64,000 nt of DNA, from the NCBI RefSeq assembly GCF_018448925.1, contig NZ_RCWE01000023.1, positions 1 through 64,000 of the forward strand. Reading direction: 5' to 3'. The notes under the pieces were generated by a model that worked only from the letters and a program-made list of their open reading frames with translations, was not told the DNA's origin and searched no databases. The stretch comes from Photorhabdus akhurstii. GTDB taxonomy: Bacteria > Pseudomonadota > Gammaproteobacteria > Enterobacterales > Enterobacteriaceae. The translations under genes and the position numbers were made by a program. This document shows, in pieces, positions 1 to 9,802 of the stretch (within the stretch, counting starts at the first letter, position 1; each line of letters opens with the position of its first letter).

Positions 1-177
1 GCCTTAACCCGTTGCCGGTCAGTCCGTCAGGGTCAACCGCCCTGAAGGCAGGCCAGCAAGCTGGCCGCGGTTTATTGCCCCCGCCCAACCCTGCTGCGCT
101 GGCTGCGTCCGGCTCGCAGTCGCAGGCTCCTCGCTCGTCTCCGTACTCGCCATCTCCGCCCCGTCCGCCCCCGCGAA
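1..177. other. GC-rich non-coding block upstream of first Rhs cassette
   Basis: Very GC-rich sequence, rich in C-runs, unlike the AT-rich toxin cassettes that follow. Short frames are open on both strands, but their translations are low-complexity Pro/Ser/Arg strings without a recognisable domain, so I do not call a gene. It adjoins leader repeat copy 1 and is absent upstream of copy 2. It may be the remainder of a longer leader whose 5' part was lost in copy 2, or flanking DNA of an rhs locus to the left of the window. Confidence 0.4.
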
Positions 178-492
178 CGGGGGCTCCCCGCTGAAAAGCG
201 TCACCTGCGGGCCTCGCCGGCCCGCACCCGGCCAACCCGCGTCAGCGGCGCAGGCAAGCTGCCCCGCGGCCACGGGTTATCGAGAAAACCCGGTGCGGCA
301 GGAAAAACGGGCGGAAACCCGGTTATGACATCGGGGAAAAAGTGAGCTAAAATCGGCCAAGTGCCCGTCGGGGCGAGTTGATATGCTCTTTAACAGGGTG
401 GGAAAAAGCGGCAGAGAAAAAGGCTGCTAAATCAGGGGGAAAGGTTCGCTCAATCGTATGATGGCGTCGGGATAGTCCCTAAGACCCTTTGG
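178..492 (+). repeat. Rhs-cassette leader repeat, copy 1
   Basis: About 310 bp repeated almost perfectly at 1757-2060. Copy 1 carries roughly 11 extra bases around 220-231 and scattered single differences. No open frame runs through it. Both copies end with a TAA stop immediately followed by GAY CCT TTG GG, which encodes the Asp-Pro-Leu-Gly start of the Rhs core-end motif, so the repeat is joined to the toxin tip exactly at the DPxG codons. The GC-rich base composition contrasts sharply with the AT-rich tips. The function is unknown; a recombination anchor for swapping Rhs tips is an inference. Confidence 0.85.
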
Positions 493-995
493 GGTTAGCA
501 GGAGGAGTAAATCCTTACAGTTACGTGCATAATCCGACGGGTTGGATCGATCCGCTCGGATTGACGGGATGTCCTAATAGTATTAAATATGGCGAATTAG
601 ATCATTTAGGGCGCCCTACAGGAGTTCATGCCACTTTAGATAAAGGTCATATTAATATGGGTACGCACGCTAATCCCGATATACAGCCGCCAGGATTTAT
701 TACAGGAAAAGGTTCTAACAGAGCTAGGGGCCATTTGCTCGGACGACAATTAGGTGGTTCTGGTGATGATGTTAGGAACCTGGTTACTCTTCAACAAAGA
801 CCTGCTAATACTCCTGTCATGAGTGGAGTCGAAGGTAGAATAAGAAAAGCCTTAGAACAAGGAGAAGTTGTTGAAATGAGTTCTATTCCTATTTATAAGG
901 GACCATCCAGAATACCAGCAGGTATTACAATGAAAGCCGAAGGTTCAGGGGGCTTCTTTGAATATGTCACCGTTCTTAACCCTCTAGGAATATAA
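489..995 (+). CDS. Orphan Rhs C-terminal toxin tip, DNA/RNA non-specific endonuclease family
   Basis: The 168 codons begin at TTG. Residues 2-25 are the end of an Rhs core, including [10 protein letters not shown], after which a variable tip begins as in polymorphic Rhs/CDI toxins. The tip carries the NucA-like His-Me-finger signature: ARGHL around residues 79-83 (candidate catalytic His82), LGG, and NL at 97-98. The predicted role is nucleic-acid cleavage in competitor cells. The large N-terminal Rhs shell is missing and a stop precedes the DPLG codons, so this is a displaced tip rather than a complete effector. It may be silent, or activated by recombination with an rhs core. The immunity gene starts 3 bases downstream. 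The exact start, and whether it is translated, are uncertain. Confidence 0.75.
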   Translation: MGLAGGVNPYSYVHNPTGWIDPLGLTGCPNSIKYGELDHLGRPTGVHATLDKGHINMGTHANPDIQPPGFITGKGSNRARGHLLGRQLGGSGDDVRNLVTLQQRPANTPVMSGVEGRIRKALEQGEVVEMSSIPIYKGPSRIPAGITMKAEGSGGFFEYVTVLNPLGI

Positions 996-998
996 ATA

Positions 999-1526
999 AT
1001 GAGTATAGAGAGCTTAAAGAATCTATTGCCCTTACCTGTTCATCCTAATGAAAATGGTGAAGGTAAAACGTGGCCGTTAATAGATGAACAGTATTCTTTT
1101 CCTAAAGACTATATTGATTTTATAACCCAATATGGAACAGGTAGAATTGCTGATTTTATTACTATATTTAACCCATTTAGCGAAGATGATGATTTAAATT
1201 TTTTTAGGAAAAAAGAATGGATTATTGAAGATTTTCAGTCCCTTGTTGAATCTGATCCAGATTATTATCCGTTTATTCTTTATCCCGATATTAATGGATT
1301 GCTTCCTATGGGAGTTACAGATAACGGCGATTATATATTTTGGGTTGTATCGTCAGATAATAGTGACTTATGGAATGTCGCTATTATTGCAGCAAGGGCA
1401 CCAGAAGTTGAATATAGGCAAGAAAATTTCATTGATTTTTTAGAAGGTGTTTTATCAAGAAACGTCAAATGCATGTCATTCCCTGATGGTTTTCCTTCTA
1501 AAAATATAGAATTTAGTAGCATTTAA
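999..1526 (+). CDS. SMI1/KNR4 (SUKH) family immunity protein
   Basis: 175 residues, starting 3 bases after the nuclease tip ends. The N-terminal half shows the SUKH pattern: a Pro-rich start, FPKDYIDFITQYGTG around residues 34-48, then acidic and aromatic stretches (FNPFSEDDDLNFF, YPDINGLLPMGVTDNGDYIFW). SUKH proteins are common cognate immunity factors for nuclease toxins in Rhs and CDI loci, so neutralising the upstream endonuclease is the expected role. It is very AT-rich like the tip, and unlike the GC-rich leader repeat on either side, which fits a module that moves as a unit. A strong hairpin terminator follows directly. Confidence 0.8.
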   Translation: MSIESLKNLLPLPVHPNENGEGKTWPLIDEQYSFPKDYIDFITQYGTGRIADFITIFNPFSEDDDLNFFRKKEWIIEDFQSLVESDPDYYPFILYPDINGLLPMGVTDNGDYIFWVVSSDNSDLWNVAIIAARAPEVEYRQENFIDFLEGVLSRNVKCMSFPDGFPSKNIEFSSI

Positions 1527-1530
1527 AAAT

Positions 1531-1569
1531 AAGCCGGAAAGATTCCCGTGTTCTTTCCGGCTTTATTAT
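1531..1569 (+). terminator. Intrinsic terminator of nuclease/SUKH cassette
   Basis: Stem AAGCCGGAAAGA paired with TCTTTCCGGCTT across a short loop, followed by a T-rich tail. It closes the first cassette. Its stem core (GCCGGAAAGA) recurs in the terminator of the second cassette at 2651-2686, suggesting it belongs to the modular unit. Confidence 0.85.
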
Positions 1570-1756
1570 TTTTATACTTAAAATAAATATTTTACAGGGT
1601 TGACCTTATATATTAAATATATAAATTAAAATCACGAAAATATAAAATAAATAAGAAGATAAACAAAGGAATAATACAGGAAAATATAAGATTCATAGTA
1701 AATATATACATAGGCTATATTTTTGCTATTTTATTCTGTTTTTTCTCTGAAACAGC

Positions 1757-2060
1757 AGGGGGCTCCCCGCTGAAAAGCGTCACCTGCAGGCCTCGCCGGC
1801 TAACCCGCGTCAGCGGCGCAGGCAAGCTGCCCCGCGGCCACGGGTTATCGAGAAAACCCGGTGCGGCAAGAAAAACGGGCGGAAACCCGGCACTGACATC
1901 GGGGAAAAAGTGAGCTAAAATCGGCCAAGTGCCCGTCGGGGCGAGTTGATATGCTCTTTAACAGGGTGGGAAAAAGCGGCTGAGAAAAAGGCTGCTAAAT
2001 CAAGGGGAAAAGTTCGCTCAACCGTATGATGGCGTCGGGATAGTCCCTAAGATCCTTTGG
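1757..2060 (+). repeat. Rhs-cassette leader repeat, copy 2
   Basis: Direct repeat of 178-492 in the same orientation, about 11 bases shorter near its left end. It lies after ~185 bp of AT-rich, gene-free DNA downstream of the first cassette. Like copy 1 it ends in TAA then GAT CCT TTG GG, fused in frame to a toxin tip. Recombination between the copies would delete the first toxin/immunity cassette (about 1.57 kb). Confidence 0.85.
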
Positions 2061-2422
2061 GACTGACTAACCTCCCAGTACTATATTGGCCTCCTAATGA
2101 TGGTGCATTTGGACCTGTAAAGAATACGATTTTGGAACCAGGAACTATAATAGATCGCTATGGATATACAGGAGGATATTATACGTCACCTGTTGGTACA
2201 CCATATTCTATGCGAGCTCTTCCACCTGGAACTGATACAGTGAAACCATATTCTGTTTATAAGGTGATGAAACCAATCTCTAATGTATCAGAAAGCAAAA
2301 TTGCTCCGTGGTTTGGAGAAATAGGGCTTGGTACGCAATACAAACTTGAAAAGTCTGTACAAGAATATTTAGATTCTGGTCATTTAATAGAAGCAGGCAA
2401 AAAAGGTAACAAATGTGGATAA
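2057..2422 (+). CDS. Orphan Rhs C-terminal toxin tip, TNT-type NAD(+) glycohydrolase
   Basis: 121 codons from TTG; the two codons upstream are Asp-Pro, so the reading is DPLGLTN followed directly by a toxin domain. The domain matches the tuberculosis necrotizing toxin (TNT) fold pattern: YWPPNDGA near residues 10-17, DRYGYTGGYYTSPVGTPY at 33-50, RALPPGTD, and FGEIGLGTQYKL near the end, with Gln94 at the position of the family's conserved Gln. TNT enzymes hydrolyse NAD+ and kill cells by NAD depletion. Almost the whole protein is this domain, so it is a bare tip without an Rhs shell. It overlaps its putative immunity gene by 8 bases. Confidence 0.75.
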   Translation: MGLTNLPVLYWPPNDGAFGPVKNTILEPGTIIDRYGYTGGYYTSPVGTPYSMRALPPGTDTVKPYSVYKVMKPISNVSESKIAPWFGEIGLGTQYKLEKSVQEYLDSGHLIEAGKKGNKCG

Positions 2423-2645
2423 GAATAGTTTAATTAGGACTTTGTCCTCTATGAAAATACCTAAAGATAGTTATTCTATTGATTCAATAGAGAATGAATC
2501 TCTTTGCTTGATAAAAGACGGTATATTGTGGTCTGTCTTTTATAGTGAGCGTGGTCAGCGATCTGGAGAAGAATATTTTAACCAAGAAGAAGCTGCTTGT
2601 AAGGCTTTTCTTCAAAGATTAAAAAAAATGCTAGGTTTAAAGTGA
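2415..2645 (+). CDS. Putative immunity protein for TNT-type toxin tip
   Basis: 76 residues from a GTG start that lies inside the last codons of the TNT tip (8-base overlap, implying translational coupling). It is small and mixed-charge, with a central SLCLIKDGILWSVFYSERGQRS segment whose alternating hydrophobics suggest beta-strands, and a basic C-terminal helix. I do not recognise a named family. Position, size and overlap argue that it neutralises the NAD glycohydrolase. A terminator resembling that of the first cassette follows within a few bases. Confidence 0.65.
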   Translation: MDKNSLIRTLSSMKIPKDSYSIDSIENESLCLIKDGILWSVFYSERGQRSGEEYFNQEEAACKAFLQRLKKMLGLK

Positions 2646-2650
2646 AAAAT

Positions 2651-2686
2651 AGGGCCGGAAAGATCCGTGTGATCTTCCGGCCTTCT
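2651..2686 (+). terminator. Intrinsic terminator of TNT cassette
   Basis: Stem GGCCGGAAAGATC / GATCTTCCGGCC around a CGTGT loop, followed by TTCTT. The stem and the CGTGT loop resemble the terminator after the first cassette. A further 8-bp inverted repeat (CGGTAAGC / GCTTACCG, 2712-2741) lies between it and murA. Confidence 0.85.
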
Positions 2687-2808
2687 TATGATCTACCTTG
2701 GTGCATACCCACGGTAAGCCAGCGCCGACCGGAGCTTACCGATGGCATCCTTAATCGTAAGCGATGAAATGGGTAAGTGCTTCTTGTTTCCAAAGATAAG
2801 AAAAAAAA

Positions 2809-4089
<1,281 letters not shown>

Positions 4090-4125
4090 TTATATGATTT
4101 GCTGTTCGCGGCGAGGCAAACAATA

Positions 4126-4380
4126 TTAAAAACCGTTGAGCTTGCGATCCCGTTTCCAATCATCCGGTGTGTAGGCTTTAATTGACAAGGCATGAATACG
4201 ATTATCAGCAATGTATTCCATTAAAGGCGCATAAACGGCTTGCTGCTGTTTTACCCGACTCATACCGGCAAACATTTCACCAACCACAATAACTTGGAAA
4301 TGGCTGCCATCTCCGTTAACGATGACTTCATCCAGTGCTAATTTATCCATCAGCACTTGCTTAATCTCATTAGTATCCAT
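4126..4380 (-). CDS. ibaG: BolA-family protein IbaG
   Basis: 84 residues with the BolA fold pattern: [18 protein letters not shown] at 17-34, the [17 protein letters not shown] helix region, and the [14 protein letters not shown] end. IbaG partners with monothiol glutaredoxin in iron-sulfur handling and is linked to acid stress in E. coli. It lies directly upstream of murA, the usual enteric arrangement. A hairpin at 4458-4494 separates it from mlaB, so here it may be transcribed apart from the mla genes or only by readthrough. Confidence 0.95.
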   Translation of the reverse strand: MDTNEIKQVLMDKLALDEVIVNGDGSHFQVIVVGEMFAGMSRVKQQQAVYAPLMEYIADNRIHALSIKAYTPDDWKRDRKLNGF

Positions 4381-4457
4381 AATTGCTCAATGTTCTGTAG
4401 TTAGAAATGATAGTCAGCCGTCTATCCTAATAGAATCCTGCTTATTCTTAAACTATG

Positions 4458-4494
4458 AAAACGCCCTTGTAACATTTCTGCTTACAAGGGCGCT
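4458..4494 (-). terminator. Terminator at the end of mlaFEDCB
   Basis: Inverted repeat CGCCCTTGTAA / TTACAAGGGCG around a 9-base loop. Read on the minus strand it is followed by GTTTTC, so it likely ends or attenuates transcription from mlaB before ibaG. Confidence 0.75.
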
Positions 4495-4524
4495 GATTGT
4501 ACAGATAATTAATGAGATTATCGG

Positions 4525-4818
4525 TTAGCTATCCATGATTATGTCTTGCAGATCATAGAGCGTAATCAGGGTGTTAAGCCGTTCATCAATGCCAGAAAAG
4601 CGCAATTTATCCCCTCTCTTTTGCATATGATGTTTGAAACGAACTAAAAGAGCTAACCCGGTAGAATCCACATATTCAAGTTGTGACACATTGATGCTGT
4701 CAATATCAGCCAATAATTTCTCTTTTTGCTGCCAGAGAGGAAGCAAACTATCACGATCCAAAGTGCCCTTGAGAATCAGTGTTTGCCCTGTTTTTTCCCA
4801 GATCAGACTCTCACCCAT
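4525..4818 (-). CDS. mlaB: Phospholipid transport protein MlaB (STAS domain)
   Basis: 97 residues forming a single STAS domain, with SQLEYVDSTGLALLVRF around residues 45-61 holding the conserved DSTGL motif. MlaB is the cytoplasmic accessory subunit of the MlaFEDB inner-membrane ABC complex, which moves phospholipids between membranes to keep the outer leaflet free of glycerophospholipid. It is the last gene of mlaFEDCB, 1 base after mlaC. Confidence 0.95.
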   Translation of the reverse strand: MGESLIWEKTGQTLILKGTLDRDSLLPLWQQKEKLLADIDSINVSQLEYVDSTGLALLVRFKHHMQKRGDKLRFSGIDERLNTLITLYDLQDIIMDS

Positions 4819-4819
4819 C

Positions 4820-5449
4820 TTATTTTTTCTCTTCCAGTGTGATTGGCTGACGGGCGCTGATTTTAAGCTGCTTAGTCAGTCCCTCAACACCTTGCTGACG
4901 CAAGATAGAAGCCCATTCACCCTGTTTAGTCGTGATCATACTGACGCCCTCAGCAATCATATCGAATGCCTGCCAGTCGCCAGTTTTGCTGTTTTTGCGC
5001 CACTGGAAATCAAGACGGACAGGAGGACGGCCATTCGGATCGATAATATTGACACGAATAGCAACAACATTGCTGTCCCCCAACGGCTTTTCAGTGTCAA
5101 TCTGGTAAGTTTGATTGTGATACATTGCCAAAGCCTGCCCATAAGCCTGCTCAAGATAAGATTCAAATGCAGCAAAATAAGCCTTGCGCTGCTCTGGAGT
5201 CGTGTCTTTATAGTATTTCCCCAGAACTAACGCGCCGGCATATTTGATGTGGACATAGGGCAGTAGTTCTTCTTTCACTACTTGACGCAGATAATCTGGA
5301 TTTTGACGAATTTGTGATTGGCTATTTTTCAAACGAGTGAAAGTCTTTTCCGCCGCATCCTGCATCAGCTTATAAGGGTTCGTTTGATCAACCGCGCTCG
5401 CTAATGGCGCAATAACCAATAGCGCCACCATTAATAATCTCTTCAACAT
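4820..5449 (-). CDS. mlaC: Periplasmic phospholipid-binding protein MlaC
   Basis: 209 residues with a signal peptide ([19 protein letters not shown], probable cleavage after Ala19) and then the MlaC/Ttg2D domain, including [24 protein letters not shown] and the [18 protein letters not shown] region. It shuttles phospholipid across the periplasm between the outer-membrane MlaA-porin complex and MlaFEDB. It sits 33 bases after mlaD and 1 base before mlaB. Length matches the family. Confidence 0.96.
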   Translation of the reverse strand: MLKRLLMVALLVIAPLASAVDQTNPYKLMQDAAEKTFTRLKNSQSQIRQNPDYLRQVVKEELLPYVHIKYAGALVLGKYYKDTTPEQRKAYFAAFESYLEQAYGQALAMYHNQTYQIDTEKPLGDSNVVAIRVNIIDPNGRPPVRLDFQWRKNSKTGDWQAFDMIAEGVSMITTKQGEWASILRQQGVEGLTKQLKISARQPITLEEKK

Positions 5450-5482
5450 AATTGGTTCCTCTTAATGATATTCAGTTGCTGG

Positions 5483-5989
5483 CTAGGGTGTCGGCGTGTG
5501 CTCTGCCCCACTTTGGGCATTATCGCCACTCTTATACAAGAACTGGCCGATAAGATCCTCAAGTACCATTGCTGATTTGGTATCCTGTACGCGATCACCC
5601 TCTTTCAGAATACGGGTGTCCATATCGGGATCTTCAAACCCTATATTCAGGGCAATATATTGTTCACCTAATAGGCCAGAGGTACGGATGGAAAGAGAAC
5701 TGGTATCAGGGATACGGTCATACTGCTTCATAATATCCAGTGCCACTTGCGGCGTATAAGTCTTTTCATCAAGAGAGATATTTGCAACTCGGCCAATCAC
5801 CACCCCCCCAATTTTTACCGGTGAGCGCGCTTTCAGACCACCGATATTGTCAAAAGTTGCGTACAAACGGTAAGTTGGCTGGTTGCCTACCGATTTAATG
5901 TCTGCCACTTTTAGGCATAAAAAGATGATTGCAGCCAGTGCAATCAAGACAAAAAATCCAACCCAAATTTCACTTTTCTTGCTTTGCAT
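5483..5989 (-). CDS. mlaD: MCE-domain phospholipid transporter subunit MlaD
   Basis: 168 residues with an N-terminal membrane anchor (WVGFFVLIALAAIIFLCLKV, about residues 9-28), a single MCE domain around 38-118 (LYATFDNIGGLKARSPVKIGG...GLLGEQYIALNIG) and a short C-terminal extension. The family forms a periplasmic hexameric ring that channels lipid from MlaC into the MlaFE transporter. It lies 4 bases downstream of mlaE. Confidence 0.96.
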   Translation of the reverse strand: MQSKKSEIWVGFFVLIALAAIIFLCLKVADIKSVGNQPTYRLYATFDNIGGLKARSPVKIGGVVIGRVANISLDEKTYTPQVALDIMKQYDRIPDTSSLSIRTSGLLGEQYIALNIGFEDPDMDTRILKEGDRVQDTKSAMVLEDLIGQFLYKSGDNAQSGAEHTPTP

Positions 5990-5993
5990 TGAC

Positions 5994-6782
5994 TTAGTTC
6001 CCGAACATAAGTGCTGTCAGCACAAAATCCAAACCTAAAACTGCTAACGACGCATGAACCACCGTTCTGGTCGTTGCTCGGCTGATCCCTTCCGAAGTAG
6101 GGATCGCATCATAACCATTGAATAGAGCGATCCAGGTCACAGTAATGGCGAAAACGACACTTTTAATAAAACAATTCAGCAAATCTTTCTGCCACTCGAT
6201 AGCAGACTGCATTGAAGACCAGAAGAAGCCACTGTCAATCCCCTTCCAATCAACACCAACTATCGCTCCTCCCCAAATGCCTACCGCCACAAAAATCAAG
6301 GATAATAGCGGCATACTGATAAACCCAGCCCAGAAACGGGGAGCTATCACTCGCCGTAATGGATCTACCGCCATCATCTCCAGGCTGGAAATTTGTTCCG
6401 TGGCTTTCATCAAACCGATTTCTGCGGTCAAGGCTGATCCGGCACGGCCAGCAAACAACAGTGCCGTGACCACCGGCCCCAATTCACGCAACAGAGATAT
6501 CGCCACCATCATACCAAGACTGGCTTCTGCGCTGTATGTCGTCAGTACCAGATACCCCTGTAGGCCAAGCACCATGCCAATAAACAGACCCGAAACGATA
6601 ATAATCAACAATGACCGAACACCCACGCTGTAAAGTTGCTGTCGGAGTAACGGCCATTGTTTGGCGGGTTCCGGCCTGCCAATTATCGCGCGGAAAAGCA
6701 CAAAACCAGCACGGCCAAAAGAGGCAAATACCTCAATGGCCCGTCGGCCAAGTGCCGCCAGCGCCTGTGTTAACATTAACAT
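5994..6782 (-). CDS. mlaE: Phospholipid ABC transporter permease MlaE
   Basis: 262 residues, MlaE/YrbE permease family, with about five membrane segments and the characteristic [19 protein letters not shown] and [13 protein letters not shown] segments in the middle (the coupling-helix region). It forms the membrane core of MlaFEDB. mlaF ends 4 bases upstream and mlaD begins 4 bases downstream, so this is a tight operon. Confidence 0.96.
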   Translation of the reverse strand: MLMLTQALAALGRRAIEVFASFGRAGFVLFRAIIGRPEPAKQWPLLRQQLYSVGVRSLLIIIVSGLFIGMVLGLQGYLVLTTYSAEASLGMMVAISLLRELGPVVTALLFAGRAGSALTAEIGLMKATEQISSLEMMAVDPLRRVIAPRFWAGFISMPLLSLIFVAVGIWGGAIVGVDWKGIDSGFFWSSMQSAIEWQKDLLNCFIKSVVFAITVTWIALFNGYDAIPTSEGISRATTRTVVHASLAVLGLDFVLTALMFGN

Positions 6783-6786
6783 CCCA

Positions 6787-7590
6787 TTATCCTAATAACT
6801 CAGTTTTATAATCCCCGGCCGGGAAACGGAAAGGTACCGGCCCGTCAGCAATACCATCAAGAAATTGCCGTACTCGTCTATCAGAATTAGACCGCAACTG
6901 CTGCGCAGTACCCTCAGCAATAACCTGTTGTTCAGCGATAATATAAGCGTAATCTGCAATGCTCAGAACTTCCGGTACATCGTGGGAAACCACTACACAA
7001 GTCACACCAAGCGCCTTATTCAGTTCATCAATCAACTTCACCAAAACCCCCATCGTAATTGGGTCCTGGCCAACAAAAGGCTCATCAAACATAATCAGAT
7101 CAGGATCAAGTGCAATCGCACGAGCCAGAGCCGCTCGCCTTGCCATACCACCGGAAAGTTCGGAAGGCATCAAATTGGCGGCGCCACGTAACCCTACAGC
7201 CTCTAATTTCATCATTACAGTAGTCTGTATAATTTCCTCAGGCAGGTTCGTATGTTCACGCAGCGGAAAAGCGACGTTCTCAAAGACACTGAGATCAGTA
7301 AATAATGCCCCAGATTGAAACAGCATACTCATCTTCTTGCGAGCAACATACAAGCGCGAACGGGATAAAGCAGGAATATTGTCGCCATCAAACCAGATTT
7401 CTCCGCGTTCAGGACGTAACTGACCGCCAATCAATCGTAATAGTGTCGTTTTCCCTATCCCAGAAGGCCCCATAATTGCAGTGACTTTCCCTCTAGGCAC
7501 AACTAGATTAATATCAGCAAAAATCGAACGGTTACCACGGGTAAAATACATACCACGGATCTCGATGAGATTTGCTGTCTGTTGGTTCAT
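6787..7590 (-). CDS. mlaF: Phospholipid ABC transporter ATP-binding protein MlaF
   Basis: 267 residues. Walker A is GPSGIGKTT at 41-49, the signature is [14 protein letters not shown], Walker B is [13 protein letters not shown], and the switch His lies in VVSHD. It powers MlaFEDB at the inner membrane. It is the first gene of mlaFEDCB. The 228-bp gap upstream separates it from the divergent yrbG and must hold both promoters; it is AT-rich, and I cannot assign boxes confidently. Confidence 0.97.
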   Translation of the reverse strand: MNQQTANLIEIRGMYFTRGNRSIFADINLVVPRGKVTAIMGPSGIGKTTLLRLIGGQLRPERGEIWFDGDNIPALSRSRLYVARKKMSMLFQSGALFTDLSVFENVAFPLREHTNLPEEIIQTTVMMKLEAVGLRGAANLMPSELSGGMARRAALARAIALDPDLIMFDEPFVGQDPITMGVLVKLIDELNKALGVTCVVVSHDVPEVLSIADYAYIIAEQQVIAEGTAQQLRSNSDRRVRQFLDGIADGPVPFRFPAGDYKTELLG

Positions 7591-7818
7591 TATTGATAGC
7601 CCTTAACGGTTAATAAATTGGCTTTAATATTTGGTTCACATATTAATCACATATACTACAAAAAAACTGGAGAATTTTCGCCATTAATGTGATGACAAAT
7701 TTTACTTTTCTATCCGCCGCCGTCAGAATATACCCCATCTAACTGGGCAGGCAATTTTTGTTTAGAAAATCAACCAGCGTTAACATTAATTCGGAATATA
7801 CCTTACAAGGGACGCTTC

Positions 7819-8793
7819 ATGCTTCTGACCTTTTTACTTTTAATTACCGGATTGATTTTACTGGTATATGGTTCCGATAGATTAGTATATGGTGCTGCAA
7901 TTTTTGCCCGTACTCTGGGGCTGCCTCCATTTATTATTGGTATTACCATTGTTGGCATTGGAACTTCCCTGCCCGAATTAATGGTTTCAGTTACTACAAT
8001 GCTGGATAGTCAACCTGATATGGCGGTGGGTAATGTTATTGGTTCCAACATTACTAATCTGCTGCTGATAACCGGTGCTGCCGCATTTATTCGCCCAATG
8101 GTAGTTAAATCAGATATTCTGCGGCAGGAGCTGCTGTTGATGCTGCTGCTCACCGCCTTCTGTGGTTATTTGATGAGTGATAACTATCTCAGCCGGATGG
8201 ATGGATTGGTATTGCTCACTTCCGCCATAGTGTATATTTTCCTGATGATCAAAATGGTTGCTCTACCACGCCGTGCCGAAACGGATATTTACACGCAGGA
8301 ACAGGCCGCCGAATTACCGGTAGAAGGCAATAAACACATTGCCCTACTTTGGATTCTATTAGGGTTACTTATTTTACCTATGGCAACTCGCATGGTCATT
8401 GATAATGCAACTGTTATTGCCCGCATTTATGGTATTAGTGAATTAGTTATCGGGCTTACTGTACTTGCGGTCGGTACCAGCCTGCCAGAATTAGCAACCT
8501 CGATCGCCGCCGCATTCAAAGGCGAAGATGACATTGCATTCGGGAATATTATAGGTTCAAATATATTCAATATATCAATTGTTTTGGGCCTTCCCGCATT
8601 ACTCTCACCAGCAGCTATTTCGCCTGAATCTTTCCATCGTGACTTTTGGGTAATGATGGTAGCCAGCACAATATTTACTGCATTTTGTTTGGGTCGTAAA
8701 CATCGATTAAACCGATTTAAAGGTGTCTTGTTATTAAGCTGCTTTATCGCTTATTTTATCGTACTGTTTATTTCCGATTACAGCATTGAATAA
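7819..8793 (+). CDS. yrbG: Calcium/sodium antiporter-family membrane protein YrbG
   Basis: 324 residues with the duplicated alpha-repeat of the CaCA cation-antiporter family: GIGTSLPELMVS with GNVIGSNITN in the first half, and AVGTSLPELATS with GNIIGSNIFN in the second. Around ten membrane segments are visible. An AAGGGACG ribosome-binding site precedes ATG. It is the first gene of the kds/lpt cluster, 23 bases before kdsD, as in E. coli. The transported ion is not established from sequence. Confidence 0.94.
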   Translation: MLLTFLLLITGLILLVYGSDRLVYGAAIFARTLGLPPFIIGITIVGIGTSLPELMVSVTTMLDSQPDMAVGNVIGSNITNLLLITGAAAFIRPMVVKSDILRQELLLMLLLTAFCGYLMSDNYLSRMDGLVLLTSAIVYIFLMIKMVALPRRAETDIYTQEQAAELPVEGNKHIALLWILLGLLILPMATRMVIDNATVIARIYGISELVIGLTVLAVGTSLPELATSIAAAFKGEDDIAFGNIIGSNIFNISIVLGLPALLSPAAISPESFHRDFWVMMVASTIFTAFCLGRKHRLNRFKGVLLLSCFIAYFIVLFISDYSIE

Positions 8794-8816
8794 ACACGAA
8801 TAAGTAGGAAAAAGAA

Positions 8817-9785
8817 ATGCCTAAGATTGATTTTCAGCAAGCGGGTAAAAAAGTATTAGATATAGAACGTGATGGATTGGCAGAACTTGAACAATATATT
8901 AATGAAGATTTTGCCCGTACCTGTGAACTGATGTTCAACTGCGAAGGTAAAGTGATTGTCATGGGGATGGGCAAATCCGGCCACATTGGGTGTAAAATTG
9001 CTGCAACTTTCGCCAGCACCGGTACTCCATCCTTTTTCGTTCATCCGGGAGAAGCCAGCCACGGCGACCTCGGCATGATTACACCTAAAGATATTGTTTT
9101 AGCTATCTCAAATTCTGGTGAGTCCAGTGAAATTTTGTCACTGATCCCGGCATTAAAACGCCAAAAAATTCCGCTTATCTGCATGACTAATAATTACCAC
9201 AGTAGTATGGGGAAAGCCGCGGATATCCACCTGTGTATCAAAGTTCCACAGGAAGCCTGTCCGCTAGGTTTAGCTCCTACAACCAGTACCACTGCAACTC
9301 TGGTTATGGGCGATGCTTTAGCGGTCGCATTGCTCCAGGCACGCGGCTTTACCGCTGAAGATTTCGCCCTATCACATCCAGGCGGCACTCTTGGACGCAA
9401 ACTTTTGCTACTGGTGAGTGATTTGATGAATACAGGCGATAATATTCCAAAGGTTCATCGTGATGCGTCCTTACGGGAAGCATTACTCGAAATCACCCGG
9501 CAAAAATTAGGTATGACCGTCATTTGCGATGAAAATATGTATATTGATGGTATTTTTACTGACGGTGACTTGCGGCGAGTGTTTGATATGGGAGTCGATT
9601 TGTACAATGTCAAAATTTCAGATGTTATGACAACAGGTGGTATCCGTATCAAACCGCATGCCCTTGCAGTTGATGCATTGAATCTAATGCAGTCACACCA
9701 TATCACCTCCTTACTGGTCGCAGAGGAAAATAAATTGCTTGGGGTATTACATATGCATGACCTGCTACAAGCTGGTGTGGTTTAA
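8817..9785 (+). CDS. kdsD: D-arabinose 5-phosphate isomerase KdsD
   Basis: 322 residues. A sugar-isomerase (SIS) domain spans about 35-175 (VIVMGMGKSGHIG, ISNSGESSEI), followed by two CBS domains (VSDLMNTGDNIP and VSDVMTTGG-type starts, about 205-320). It interconverts ribulose 5-phosphate and arabinose 5-phosphate to start Kdo synthesis for LPS. kdsC follows 17 bases downstream. The length is slightly under the 328 of E. coli. Confidence 0.96.
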   Translation: MPKIDFQQAGKKVLDIERDGLAELEQYINEDFARTCELMFNCEGKVIVMGMGKSGHIGCKIAATFASTGTPSFFVHPGEASHGDLGMITPKDIVLAISNSGESSEILSLIPALKRQKIPLICMTNNYHSSMGKAADIHLCIKVPQEACPLGLAPTTSTTATLVMGDALAVALLQARGFTAEDFALSHPGGTLGRKLLLLVSDLMNTGDNIPKVHRDASLREALLEITRQKLGMTVICDENMYIDGIFTDGDLRRVFDMGVDLYNVKISDVMTTGGIRIKPHALAVDALNLMQSHHITSLLVAEENKLLGVLHMHDLLQAGVV

Positions 9786-9802
9786 CCGGAGAAAACGCCC
9801 TA

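Noticed and set aside
12-273. Open frames on both strands in the GC-rich start
   Set aside because: Pro/Ser/Arg-rich or Ala/Gly-rich translations expected of GC-rich DNA, without domain or ribosome-binding site.
4634-5230. 198-codon plus-strand frame across mlaB/mlaC
   Set aside because: Opposite two certain, conserved mla genes; no domain recognised.
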